64,000 bases of DNA from Fuscovulum blasticum DSM 2131 (GTDB lineage Bacteria; Pseudomonadota; Alphaproteobacteria; Rhodobacterales; Rhodobacteraceae). The notes under the pieces were generated by a model, which was given only the letters and a program-made list of their open reading frames with translations, did not search any database and was not told where the DNA came from. Both the position numbers and the translations under genes were made by a program. Shown here in pieces: positions 36,649 to 45,094 of this stretch. The stretch covers positions 62,001 to 126,000 of the forward strand of contig NZ_PZKE01000009.1 in assembly GCF_003034965.1 (NCBI RefSeq). The letters run 5' to 3'. Position 1 is the first letter of the stretch, and the number at the start of each line of letters is the position of its first letter.

Positions 36649-39444
36649 ATGTCCCCTGCCCTGATCGCCGCGCTTCCGTTCCTTGGCGCGCTTTTGCCTG
36701 CCATTGCCGCGCAGGCGGGCCGGTCGGCGGCGGCGCTGGCGGCGGGGGCCGTGACACTGGCCGCGCTGGCGGGGCTGCTGGCCCATGCGCCGGCGGTGCT
36801 GGCCGGCGGGACGGTCACGGCGCATCTGGACTGGGTGCCCTCGCTGGGGCTGGCCGCCAGTTTCCGGCTGGACGGGCTGTCGCTGATGTTCGCCGGGCTG
36901 ATCCTGGGGATCGGGGCGCTGATCATCCTGTATGCCCGGTTCTATCTGGCCGAGGATGAGGATGTGGGGCGGTTCCTGTCCACGCTGCTGATGTTCCAGG
37001 GCGCGATGACCGGGGTGGTGCTGACCGACAACATCCTGATGCTGCTGGTGTTCTGGGAGCTGACCTCGCTGTCGTCCTTCCTGCTGATCGGCTGGTGGCA
37101 GGACCGGCCCGAAGGCCGGCAGGGCGCGCGGATGGCGCTGGCGGTGACGGGCGGCGGCGGGCTGGCGATGATTGCCGGGATGATGATCCTGGGCCAGATT
37201 GCCGGGACTTACGAGATTTCCGATATCATTGCCCGCGGGGCCGAGATCAAGGCAAGCCCGCTGTATCTGCCCGCGCTGGTGCTGATCCTGATCGGGGCCT
37301 TCACCAAATCGGCCCAGTTCCCGTTCCATTTCTGGCTGCCCCATGCCATGGCCGCGCCGACGCCGGTGTCGGCCTATCTTCATTCGGCAACCATGGTGAA
37401 GGCGGGGCTTTACCTGATGGCGCGGCTGTGGCCGGCGCTGGCGGGCACGCCGGAATGGACGGCGATTGTCGCCACCGCCGGGCTGGTGACCATGCTGGTC
37501 GGCGCCAAGATCGCGTTTTTCAAGGACGACCTGAAGGCGCTGCTGGCCTTTTCCACGGTCAGCCATCTGGGGCTGATCACCTTTCTGCTGGGGCTTGGCA
37601 CCAAGGCGGCGGCCACGGCGGCGATGCTGCACATCCTGGCCCATGCCAGTTTCAAGGCGGCGCTGTTCATGGTGGCGGGGATCGTCGATCACGCCGCGCA
37701 TACCCGCGACATCCGGCGGCTGGGCGGCCTGGCCCGCGCGATGCCGGTGACCTTTGCGCTGGCCGCGGTGGCCGCGCTGTCGATGGCGGGGATACCGCCG
37801 CTGAACGGCTTTCTGTCGAAAGAGGCGATGCTGACCGAGGCGGCGGCAAGCGGCCTTCTGGTGGCGGCGCTGGCGACCATCGGGGCGATGTTCTCGGTGG
37901 CCTATTCGCTGCGCTTTCTGGCGCATACCTTCCTGGGCAAGCCGCGAAAGGCGCTGGCGCATCCGCCGCATGACCCGGGCCCCGGCCTTTGGGCGGCGCC
38001 CGCGGTGCTGGTGGGGATCGTCATCGCGTCAGGCCTGCTGCCGATGGCGACCTTCGGCCCCTTTGTCGATGCGGCGGCGGGCGCGGTGACGGGCGGGCCG
38101 GTCCATGCCCATCTGGCGCTGTGGCACGGGCTGGAGCCGCCGGCGCTGTGGCTGTCGCTGGCGGCGGTGGGCGGCGGGCTGATGGTGCTGGGCGGCTGGC
38201 CGCGCCTGCGGGCGCTGTGGGATGCCGCCCCGCGCCCCGAGGCCAAGGCGATGTTCGATGCCACCCTGTCCGGGCTGGTTTCGCTGGCCCGCATGGTGAC
38301 CGATGCACTGCACGGCGGCGGACTGCCGCGGGCGCTGGCGATCACCACGGCGGCGCTGCTGGCGGGCGGGGCCTGGGCCTTCCTGACGGGCAGCCACAGC
38401 CCCGGCACCCGCGCGATGTTGCCGCTTGAGGCCGCGCCGATGGTGGTCTGGGCGGTGCTGATGGCGGCCACGCTGGCGGTGGCCGCGCTGCACCGCAACC
38501 GCCTGCTGGCGCTGCTGTTGACCGGGATCGTCGGGCTGCTGCTGGCGGCGGCCTTCGCCTGGGCCTCGGCCCCCGATCTGGCGCTGACGCAGATCGCGGT
38601 CGAGGTGGTGGCGATCCTCTTGATGCTGCTGGCGCTGAACTTCCTGCCGCGCCAGACCCCGGTGGAAAGCAGCCGGCTGCGCCGCGCGCGCGATCTGGGG
38701 CTGGCCGCGCTGGCGGGGCTGGGCACCGGGGCGCTGGCCTTTGCGCTGATGACGCGCGAGGCGGCCTTTGCGCCGATTTCCGCCTTTCACTGGGCGCAGT
38801 CCAAGCCGGGCGCGGGCGGCACCAATGCGGTGAACACGATCATCGTCGATTTCCGCGGCTATGACACCTATGGCGAGATCATCGTGCTGGGCATCGCCGC
38901 GCTGGTGATCTTTGCGCTGGCCGAAACGCTGCTGGCCAGCCGCCGCGCCACCGCCCGGCTGGCCGCGCTGGACACCGGCGGCAACGCCGGCGATCCGCAT
39001 CCGGTGATGACGGCGATCGGCCTGCGCTTCCTGCTGCCGATGGCGCTGATGGTGGGGGTGTATCTGTTCCTGCGCGGGCACAACCTGCCGGGCGGCGGCT
39101 TTGTGGCGGGGCTGGTCTTTGCCATTGCGCTGCTGCTGCAATACCTGGCCTCGGGCTATGTGTGGTCGTCGCGCCGCCGGCGGTTCGACAGCCATGCGCT
39201 GATCGGGGCGGGCGTGCTGGTCGCCACGGCCACGGGGGCCGGGGCCTGGGTGTTCGGCCTGCCGTTCCTGACCTCGGGCTATACCTATGTGAAACTGCCG
39301 GGGATCGAGAAGTTCGAGCTGGCCACCGCGGCGCTGTTCGATCTGGGCGTGTTCTTCTGCGTGCTGGGCGCGGTGCTGCTGGCGATTGCCACGCTGTCGC
39401 GGCTGGCCCAGCACACGCCCGACCGCGAAAGGAGGGGTGGCTGA
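36649..39444 (+). CDS. mrpA: Monovalent cation/H+ antiporter subunit A (fused A+B type)
   Basis: The large membrane subunit, 931 aa, of an Mrp/Pha-type Na+(K+)/H+ antiporter. The NuoL-like core has Glu137 (FWELTS) and Lys220 (GAFTKSAQFPFHFWLP), the conserved proton-path residues. An MbhD-like segment (LLLTGIVGLLLAAAFAWASA) follows at about 620-670. The last ~130 residues are an MnhB domain (LRFLLPMALMVGVYLFLRGHNLPGGG). The absence of a separate mrpB gene and this fusion define the group 2 Pha arrangement of rhizobia and Rhodobacterales. The stop overlaps the mrpC start by one base. Confidence 0.93.
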   Translation: MSPALIAALPFLGALLPAIAAQAGRSAAALAAGAVTLAALAGLLAHAPAVLAGGTVTAHLDWVPSLGLAASFRLDGLSLMFAGLILGIGALIILYARFYLAEDEDVGRFLSTLLMFQGAMTGVVLTDNILMLLVFWELTSLSSFLLIGWWQDRPEGRQGARMALAVTGGGGLAMIAGMMILGQIAGTYEISDIIARGAEIKASPLYLPALVLILIGAFTKSAQFPFHFWLPHAMAAPTPVSAYLHSATMVKAGLYLMARLWPALAGTPEWTAIVATAGLVTMLVGAKIAFFKDDLKALLAFSTVSHLGLITFLLGLGTKAAATAAMLHILAHASFKAALFMVAGIVDHAAHTRDIRRLGGLARAMPVTFALAAVAALSMAGIPPLNGFLSKEAMLTEAAASGLLVAALATIGAMFSVAYSLRFLAHTFLGKPRKALAHPPHDPGPGLWAAPAVLVGIVIASGLLPMATFGPFVDAAAGAVTGGPVHAHLALWHGLEPPALWLSLAAVGGGLMVLGGWPRLRALWDAAPRPEAKAMFDATLSGLVSLARMVTDALHGGGLPRALAITTAALLAGGAWAFLTGSHSPGTRAMLPLEAAPMVVWAVLMAATLAVAALHRNRLLALLLTGIVGLLLAAAFAWASAPDLALTQIAVEVVAILLMLLALNFLPRQTPVESSRLRRARDLGLAALAGLGTGALAFALMTREAAFAPISAFHWAQSKPGAGGTNAVNTIIVDFRGYDTYGEIIVLGIAALVIFALAETLLASRRATARLAALDTGGNAGDPHPVMTAIGLRFLLPMALMVGVYLFLRGHNLPGGGFVAGLVFAIALLLQYLASGYVWSSRRRRFDSHALIGAGVLVATATGAGAWVFGLPFLTSGYTYVKLPGIEKFELATAALFDLGVFFCVLGAVLLAIATLSRLAQHTPDRERRGG

Positions 39445-39797
39445 TGGAGGCCCTGTTCGCCATTGCCATCGGGGCGCTGACCTTTACCGGGGTCTATCTG
39501 ATGCTGCGGCTGCGCAGCTTTCCGATGATCCTGGGGCTGACCTTCATTTCCTATGCGGTCAACCTGTTCCTGTTCATCTCGGGGCGGCTGCGCAGCGGGG
39601 CGGCGCCCATCGTCGGCACGACCGACACGCCGGCAGACCCGCTGCCGCAGGCGCTGGTGCTGACCGCCATCGTGATTTCCTTCGGCATGACCGCCGTCAT
39701 CGTGATGATGTCGCTGGGCGCCCGGTTCGAGGGCGGCGATGACCGGGTTGATGGCGGCAGCGACGGGCCGGGCAACCGGCCGGAGACGACGCAATGA
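39444..39797 (+). CDS. mrpC: Monovalent cation/H+ antiporter subunit C
   Basis: A 117-aa NuoK-like membrane subunit with three transmembrane helices: FAIAIGALTFTGVYLML, LGLTFISYAVNLFLFIS and LVLTAIVISFGMTAVIVMM. The ribosome site GGAGG lies just upstream, within the end of mrpA. The C-terminal tail is polar and glycine-rich. The start overlaps mrpA by one base and the stop overlaps mrpD by four. Confidence 0.92.
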   Translation: MEALFAIAIGALTFTGVYLMLRLRSFPMILGLTFISYAVNLFLFISGRLRSGAAPIVGTTDTPADPLPQALVLTAIVISFGMTAVIVMMSLGARFEGGDDRVDGGSDGPGNRPETTQ

Positions 39798-41257
39798 CCG
39801 GCGACTGGATCATTGCCCCCGTGGTGCTGCCGGCGGCGCTGGCCGGGCTGGCGCTGCTGTTCGCGCGGCGAAACCTTGGCCTGGCGCGCGGCATTTCGCT
39901 GGCGGGCACGGGCGCGCTGCTGGCGCTGGCGATCTGGGCGGTGGCCACGACCGGCGACCCGCAGGTTTACCGGCTGGGCAACTGGCCGGCGCCCTTTGGC
40001 ATCGTGCTGGTGCTGGACGGGCTGTCGGCCTTGATGCTGCTGCTGACGGCGGGGCTGGCCCTGACGGTTCTGGTGCAGGCCGTGACCACCGGGCGCGACC
40101 GGAAGGGCCCGCATTTCCATGCGCTTTGGCTGTTTCAGGTGATGGGGCTGAACGGCGCCTTCCTGACCGGCGACGCCTTCAACCTGTTCGTCTTTTTCGA
40201 AGTGCTGCTGATCGCGTCTTACGGGCTGATGGTGCATGGCGGCGGGGCCGGGCGTTACCGCGCCGGCATTGCCTATATCGCGGTCAATCTGGTGGGATCG
40301 ACGCTGTTCCTGTTCGCGCTGGCCACCGTCTATGCGGTGATGGGCACGCTGAACATGGCCGATCTGGCCGTGAAGCTGGCCGAATTGCCGCCGGGCGATC
40401 AGGCGCTGATGCGGCTGGCGGCGGTGCTTTTGCTGATGGTCTTTGCCGTCAAGGGCGCGCTGGTGCCGTTGCAGGTCTGGCTGCCCGGCACCTATGCCAA
40501 TGCGCCGGGCGTGGTGGCGGCGCTGTTTGCGGTGATGACCAAGGTCGGCGCCTATGCCGCCATCCGCTTTGGCACGCTGGTGTTTCCGCCCGGCAATGCC
40601 GCCACGGGCAATATCCTGTCTGACCTGATCCTGCCGGCGGCGGTGCTGACCATGGCCGTGGGCGGGCTGGGGGTGCTGGCCTCGCGCGGGGTGGCGCGGG
40701 TGGCGGGCTATGCGGCGATTGCCTCGATGGGCACGGCCTTTGTCGCCATCGCGGGCTTTACCGCGCCCGGCCTTGGCGCGGCGCTGTATTACATCGCCCA
40801 TTCCACCTTTGCCGGGGCGCTGCTGTTCCTGGTGTCCGACCTTGTGACCGCCCGCAAACGCGGCGCGCGGCTGCCGGGCGGGCTGGCCGCGCTGTTCCTG
40901 GTTGCCGCGGTTGCGGTGGCCGGCCTGCCGCCGCTGTCGGGCTTTGTGGGCAAGCTGTTCGTGATGCAGGCCACGGCAGACCATGCCGCGCTGATCTGGT
41001 CGGCGGTGCTGGGCACATCATTCCTGCTGGTGCTGGGGCTGTCGCGCTGCGGATCAAGGCTGTTCTGGAAGGCGGACGACGCCCCTGCCCCACGGCTGAG
41101 CGCCGGCGAACTGGTCGGGCCGCTGTGGCTGACCGCGACGCTGGTCGGGATGACGGTCTGGGCCGCCCCGATCAGGGCGCATCTGGATGGCATCGTGGCC
41201 GGCCTGCTGAACCCGGCCGCGATCATCGCCGCCAATACGCTGGGGGCCGTGCCATGA
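39794..41257 (+). CDS. mrpD: Monovalent cation/H+ antiporter subunit D
   Basis: A 487-aa NuoL/M/N-like membrane subunit, about 14 helices. The conserved Glu is in FNLFVFFEVLLIASYGL, and the Lys in VFAVKGALVPLQVWLPGTY lies in the discontinuous helix. AAIASMGTAFVAIAG and PLSGFVGKLFVMQA follow. It overlaps both neighbours by 4 bases, as does every later gene of the operon, pointing to strict stoichiometry. Confidence 0.93.
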   Translation: MTGDWIIAPVVLPAALAGLALLFARRNLGLARGISLAGTGALLALAIWAVATTGDPQVYRLGNWPAPFGIVLVLDGLSALMLLLTAGLALTVLVQAVTTGRDRKGPHFHALWLFQVMGLNGAFLTGDAFNLFVFFEVLLIASYGLMVHGGGAGRYRAGIAYIAVNLVGSTLFLFALATVYAVMGTLNMADLAVKLAELPPGDQALMRLAAVLLLMVFAVKGALVPLQVWLPGTYANAPGVVAALFAVMTKVGAYAAIRFGTLVFPPGNAATGNILSDLILPAAVLTMAVGGLGVLASRGVARVAGYAAIASMGTAFVAIAGFTAPGLGAALYYIAHSTFAGALLFLVSDLVTARKRGARLPGGLAALFLVAAVAVAGLPPLSGFVGKLFVMQATADHAALIWSAVLGTSFLLVLGLSRCGSRLFWKADDAPAPRLSAGELVGPLWLTATLVGMTVWAAPIRAHLDGIVAGLLNPAAIIAANTLGAVP

Positions 41258-41745
41258 TCCGCCGTCTGATTCCGCATCCGGGCCTGTCGGTCTTTCTGGC
41301 GCTGTTCTGGCTGGTGCTGGCCAATAGCTGGACCACCGGCAGCCTGATCGTCGCGCTGTTTCTGGGCATCACCGTGCCGCTGATCACCCGGCCCTGGTGG
41401 CCGGACCGGCCGCGCGTGGCGCGGCCCTGGCTGCTGGTGCCCTATGCGCTGCTGGTGCTGTGGGATGTGATCGTTGCCAATTTCCAGGTGGCGCGGGTGA
41501 TCCTGTTCCTGCCGAAAGATCGCATCCGGTCAACCTTCATTGCCGTGCCGGTCGATCTGACCGCGCCCGAAGCGATTTCCATCCTGGCCGGAACCATCAC
41601 CATGACCCCCGGCACCGTCACCGCCGACTGGGCCGCCGACGGGCGCACGCTGCTGATCCACGCGCTGCACGCCCCCGACCCCGATGCCGTGCGCGACGAC
41701 ATCAAGACCCGCTACGAAGCCCGGCTGAAAAGGATTTTCGGATGA
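41254..41745 (+). CDS. mrpE: Monovalent cation/H+ antiporter subunit E
   Basis: A 163-aa subunit. Two N-terminal transmembrane helices (SVFLALFWLVLANSWTTG, LIVALFLGITVPLI) are followed by a cytoplasmic domain with the family features SILAGTITMTPGTVTADW and LLIHALHAPDPDAVRDDIKTRYE. It is needed for surface assembly of the complex in studied Mrp systems. Four-base overlaps on both sides. Confidence 0.9.
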   Translation: MIRRLIPHPGLSVFLALFWLVLANSWTTGSLIVALFLGITVPLITRPWWPDRPRVARPWLLVPYALLVLWDVIVANFQVARVILFLPKDRIRSTFIAVPVDLTAPEAISILAGTITMTPGTVTADWAADGRTLLIHALHAPDPDAVRDDIKTRYEARLKRIFG

Positions 41746-42014
41746 TCCTCGGATATGCCCTGATCTTTGCCATGGGATGCTTTTCGCTGGCGCTGCTGAT
41801 GAACCTCTGGCGCATCGCCAGCGCCCCCACCATGGCCGACCGCATCCTGGCCGTTGATACGATGACCGTGAACGTGATCGCGCTGATCACACTTTATGGC
41901 GCCTGGATGGGAACCTCGATCCTGTTCGAGGTGACGATGCTGCTGGCGATGACCGGCTTTGTCGCCACCGTGGCCTTTGCCAAGCACATCCTGCGCGGGA
42001 GCATCATCGAATGA
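41742..42014 (+). CDS. mrpF: Monovalent cation/H+ antiporter subunit F
   Basis: A 90-aa subunit with three transmembrane helices. The family signature RIASAPTMADRILAVDTMTVN is intact and contains the conserved acidic residue. The C-terminal MLLAMTGFVATVAFAKH is also typical. It is the smallest subunit and overlaps mrpE and mrpG by 4 bases each. Confidence 0.92.
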   Translation: MILGYALIFAMGCFSLALLMNLWRIASAPTMADRILAVDTMTVNVIALITLYGAWMGTSILFEVTMLLAMTGFVATVAFAKHILRGSIIE

Positions 42015-42409
42015 TCCTGATGGCACTGGAATGGGGCCTTGCGGCCATGCTGGTGGGGGGCGGGATCTTCGCGCTGATCGGAAGCTGGGGCCTGCTGCGC
42101 CTGCCAGACCCGATGCAGCGCCTTCATGCGCCGACCAAGGCCACCACCGTGGGCGTGGGCGCGGCGCTGGTCGCGTCGGGGCTGGGCCTGACGCTGACCG
42201 ATGGCGTTATCTCGTTGCAAGAGGCGCTGGTCGCGGTGTTCCTGTTCGTGACCGCGCCCCTGTCGGCGCTGTGGCTGGCGCGGGTGCATCTGTGGCAGCG
42301 GGTGCCCAAGGACAGCCTGCCGCCGCCGGTCAGCGGCGACTGGGCGGTGTTTCACGGGGCCGATGCCGCCGATCCCGCCGGGCGGACCGGCGACGGACCG
42401 GCGCGATAG
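42011..42409 (+). CDS. mrpG: Monovalent cation/H+ antiporter subunit G
   Basis: A 132-aa subunit with three transmembrane helices. GGGIFALIGSWGLLRLPDPMQRLHAPTKATTVG is the hallmark stretch. The C-terminal 30 residues are polar. It is last in the operon and ends one base before the stop of the convergent nhaD, so the two transcripts must terminate within each other's coding sequence or overlap. Confidence 0.92.
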   Translation: MILMALEWGLAAMLVGGGIFALIGSWGLLRLPDPMQRLHAPTKATTVGVGAALVASGLGLTLTDGVISLQEALVAVFLFVTAPLSALWLARVHLWQRVPKDSLPPPVSGDWAVFHGADAADPAGRTGDGPAR

Positions 42410-42410
42410 G

Positions 42411-43715
42411 CTAGAACAGCGCGGCGTTCAGCAGCAGGTGGACGCCGATGGAAGCAAGATAGCCCAGCGCCACCGCCCAGCTCCATTTCAGATGCGCGCC
42501 GAAGGTATAGACGCCGCGCGCCTGCCCCATCAGCGCCACCCCCGCCGCCGAGCCGATCGACAGCAGCGATCCGCCGGTGCCGCAGGTCAGCGTGATCAGC
42601 AGCCATTCGCCGTCGGACATCGACGGGTCCATCGTCAGCACGGCGAACATCAGCGGAATGTTGTCGATGATGGCCGACAGCACGCCCAGGATGACGTTCG
42701 CGGTTGTCGGACCCAGGTCGGTGAACAACAGTTCCGAGGCCAGCGAAAGATACCCCAGCACCCCCAGCCCGCCGACGGCAAAGATGATGCCGAAGAAGAA
42801 CAGCAGCGTGTCCCATTCCACCCGCTGCACTTCCTTGAAACTGTCCAGCACGAACTCTTCGTCCTTGCGGCGCTGGCCGGTCAGCCGCAGCCAGTAGGAG
42901 AACATCTGCAACAGCCCCAGCCCCAACATCATGCCCAGCGCGGGCGGCAGGTGCAGGAAGTTCTTGAAGCTGACGGCAATGGCGATGGTCAGGCCGAACA
43001 GCGCCACCACGCCCCACATGCCGGGCTTGGCCTTGGCGCGGTCGGTCACGGCGGGGGGCTTTTCGTTCGGGATTGCGAAATACAGGATCACCGCCGGCAC
43101 CGCCCAGTTCACCGCCGAGGGCAGGAACAGATCGAAGAACTCGAAGAAGCTGAGCTTTTCGGCCTGCCAGACCATCAGCGTGGTGATGTCTCCGAAGGGG
43201 CTGAACGCGCCCCCGGCGTTCGAGGCGACCACGGTCGAGATGCAGCCCAGCGTGACGAAGCGCGGATTGTCCCGCCCCAGCGCCATGACCACGGTGCCGA
43301 TCACCAACGCCGTCGTCAGGTTGTCCAGCACCGAGGACAGGAAGAAGGCCAGCACGCCGGTCAGCAGGAACAGCGGCCGGTAGCCCAGGCCCCGGCCGAT
43401 CAGCCAGGCGCGCAGCACGTCGAAGGTGCGGCGTTCCTCCATGGTGTTGACGTAGGTGATGGCCACCAGCAGGAACAGGAACAGCTCGCCATATTCCTCG
43501 ATGATCTCGCGCGCGTGGCGGCCGGCGCTTTCGGTATCGCCCATGCCCAGGAAGGCCAGGCCGATCAGCGCCCAGATCAGACCCGCCGCCAGCATGACCG
43601 GCTTGGATTTCCGCATGTGGGTGGATTCTTCGAAGACCACCAGCAGATAGGCGGCCACGAAAATGATCACCGAGGCGATGCCCGCCCAGTGCGTTGTCAG
43701 ATCAATCTCAGGCAT
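42411..43715 (-). CDS. nhaD: Sodium:proton antiporter, NhaD family
   Basis: A 434-aa ion-transporter-superfamily protein with about 12 transmembrane helices. The NhaD hallmarks are ESTHMRKSKPVMLAAGLIWA, FFLSSVLDNLTTALVIGTV (conserved Asp-Asn), STVVASNAGGAFSPFGDITTLMVW and SAIIDNIPLMFAVLTM. Transports Na+ or Li+ out in exchange for H+. The close convergence with the Mrp operon groups two independent Na+/H+ systems, suggesting adaptation to salt or alkaline conditions. Confidence 0.9.
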   Translation of the reverse strand: MPEIDLTTHWAGIASVIIFVAAYLLVVFEESTHMRKSKPVMLAAGLIWALIGLAFLGMGDTESAGRHAREIIEEYGELFLFLLVAITYVNTMEERRTFDVLRAWLIGRGLGYRPLFLLTGVLAFFLSSVLDNLTTALVIGTVVMALGRDNPRFVTLGCISTVVASNAGGAFSPFGDITTLMVWQAEKLSFFEFFDLFLPSAVNWAVPAVILYFAIPNEKPPAVTDRAKAKPGMWGVVALFGLTIAIAVSFKNFLHLPPALGMMLGLGLLQMFSYWLRLTGQRRKDEEFVLDSFKEVQRVEWDTLLFFFGIIFAVGGLGVLGYLSLASELLFTDLGPTTANVILGVLSAIIDNIPLMFAVLTMDPSMSDGEWLLITLTCGTGGSLLSIGSAAGVALMGQARGVYTFGAHLKWSWAVALGYLASIGVHLLLNAALF

Positions 43716-43810
43716 GATGTCGCGAACCCCTCACGGCCCGTCTTGCGCGGGCGCTGTCGCGGCCAGACAAGGCACCTTTCGCGGGGCACCGTCAAGCGGC
43801 GGCGGAAACC

Positions 43811-43824
43811 TGACCATATGGTCA
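43811..43824. promoter_or_regulatory. Perfect palindrome upstream of deoC
   Basis: TGACCATATGGTCA is a 14-base perfect dyad about 95 bases before the chosen deoC start, in the nhaD-deoC divergent gap. The gap 43716-43906 has no other marked feature. A dimeric repressor of the GntR, TetR or DeoR type is plausible; no regulator gene is adjacent. Confidence 0.4.
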
Positions 43825-43906
43825 AAACCACCCGCCAATCCGCTTGCCAGCCGCCGGGCCGTCATGGCATCGTCGGCCCGCGCTTATGCGGGCGGAGGAC
43901 CCCCGG

Positions 43907-44902
43907 TTGACCACGCTTTCCCCTGAAACGGCCGCGACCGGCCTTCTGCCGCAGCTTGCCCATGCCCGCAATCCGGGCATGGCGCTGGATCTGGACTGGG
44001 TGGCCGGCGTGCAGGCCAATACATCAGCCATCGAACGGCGCTGCGCCACGCTGGGCGGGCGACGGTCGGTCAAGAAGGACTGGCAGGCGGCCTGGCTTTT
44101 GAAGGCGATCTCGCTGATCGACCTGACCACGCTGTCGGGCGATGATACCCCCGGCCGGGTGGAACGGCTGTGCGCCAAGGCCCGCCAGCCGGTGCGCCCC
44201 GACATGCTGGCCGCCCTGGGGATGACCGGCCTGACGGTGGGCGCGGTCTGCGTCTACCATGACATGGTGGAAACCGCCGTGCGCTGCCTTGAGGGCAGCA
44301 ATATCCCCGTCGCCGCCGTTTCGACCGGCTTTCCCGCCGGCCTGTCACCCTGGCGCCTGCGCCTCGCCGAGATCGGCGAAAGCGTGAAGGCGGGCGCGAA
44401 AGAAATCGACATCGTGATTTCGCGCCGCCATGTGCTGACCGGCAACTGGCAGGCGCTGTATGACGAGATGCGCGAGATGCGCGCCGCCTGCGGCGAGGCG
44501 CATGTCAAGGCGATCCTGGCCACCGGCGAATTGCAGACGCTGCGCAATGTCGCCCGCGCCTCGCTGGTCTGCATGATGGCGGGGGCCGATTTCATCAAGA
44601 CCTCGACCGGGAAAGAGGCGGTGAACGCCACCCTTCCGGTCACGCTGACGATGATCCGCGCCATCCGCGACTATCAGGACCGCACCGGCCACAAGGTCGG
44701 CTACAAGCCGGCAGGCGGCATTTCCAAGGCCAAGGATGCGCTTCTGTATCTGGCGCTGATGAAGGACGAACTGGGGGCGCCCTGGCTGCAACCCGACCTG
44801 ATGCGCTTCGGCGCCTCGTCCCTGCTGGGCGACATCGAGCGGCAGTTGGAGCACCACCTGACCGGCGCCTATTCCGCCGGCTACCGCCATGCGCTGGCCT
44901 GA
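43907..44902 (+). CDS. deoC: Deoxyribose-phosphate aldolase
   Basis: Cleaves 2-deoxyribose 5-phosphate to acetaldehyde and glyceraldehyde 3-phosphate, 331 aa with this start. The Schiff-base Lys is in ADFIKTSTGKEAVNA and the second active-site Lys in VGYKPAGGISKA. LIDLTTLSGDDTPGRV and VCVYHDMVETA support the DeoC TIM barrel. The TTG at 43907 is chosen because GGAGG lies 8 bases before it; an in-frame ATG at 43886 lacks a ribosome site. An aldehyde dehydrogenase follows and could oxidise the acetaldehyde. The length, about 80 residues above the E. coli enzyme, matches the longer DeoC group. Confidence 0.88.
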   Translation: MTTLSPETAATGLLPQLAHARNPGMALDLDWVAGVQANTSAIERRCATLGGRRSVKKDWQAAWLLKAISLIDLTTLSGDDTPGRVERLCAKARQPVRPDMLAALGMTGLTVGAVCVYHDMVETAVRCLEGSNIPVAAVSTGFPAGLSPWRLRLAEIGESVKAGAKEIDIVISRRHVLTGNWQALYDEMREMRAACGEAHVKAILATGELQTLRNVARASLVCMMAGADFIKTSTGKEAVNATLPVTLTMIRAIRDYQDRTGHKVGYKPAGGISKAKDALLYLALMKDELGAPWLQPDLMRFGASSLLGDIERQLEHHLTGAYSAGYRHALA

Positions 44903-44935
44903 CATGGCCCCGCAAGGCCGGAGGACGCAGAAGAC

Positions 44936-45029
44936 AGGGGCGCTGCCCCTCGCGGCTTCGCCGCTCACCCCGGGATATTTTCGTTCTGAAAGAAGCCCGG
45001 TGCTGCTTCTTTCAGAACAGAAATATCCC
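44936..45029 (+). repeat. Composite intergenic repeat with large hairpin, copy 2
   Basis: It starts with hairpin AGGGGC-GCT-GCCCCT (44936-44950), then GCGGC-TTC-GCCGC, then CACCCCGGGATATTT. From 44972 to 45029 it forms one long dyad. GGGATATTT (44972-44980) pairs with AAATATCCC (45021-45029), and TTCTGAAAGAAGC (44984-44996) pairs with GCTTCTTTCAGAA (45005-45017), with an 8-base loop. It lies between deoC and the aldehyde dehydrogenase gene and could terminate or process the deoC message. Related copies lie at 28321 and 48206. Confidence 0.65.
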
Positions 45030-45094
45030 CGCCGGAGGCGCAGGCCGGGGCCGGGCGATCCCGCCCGGGGTCTGGCACGACTGGAGATGATGGA

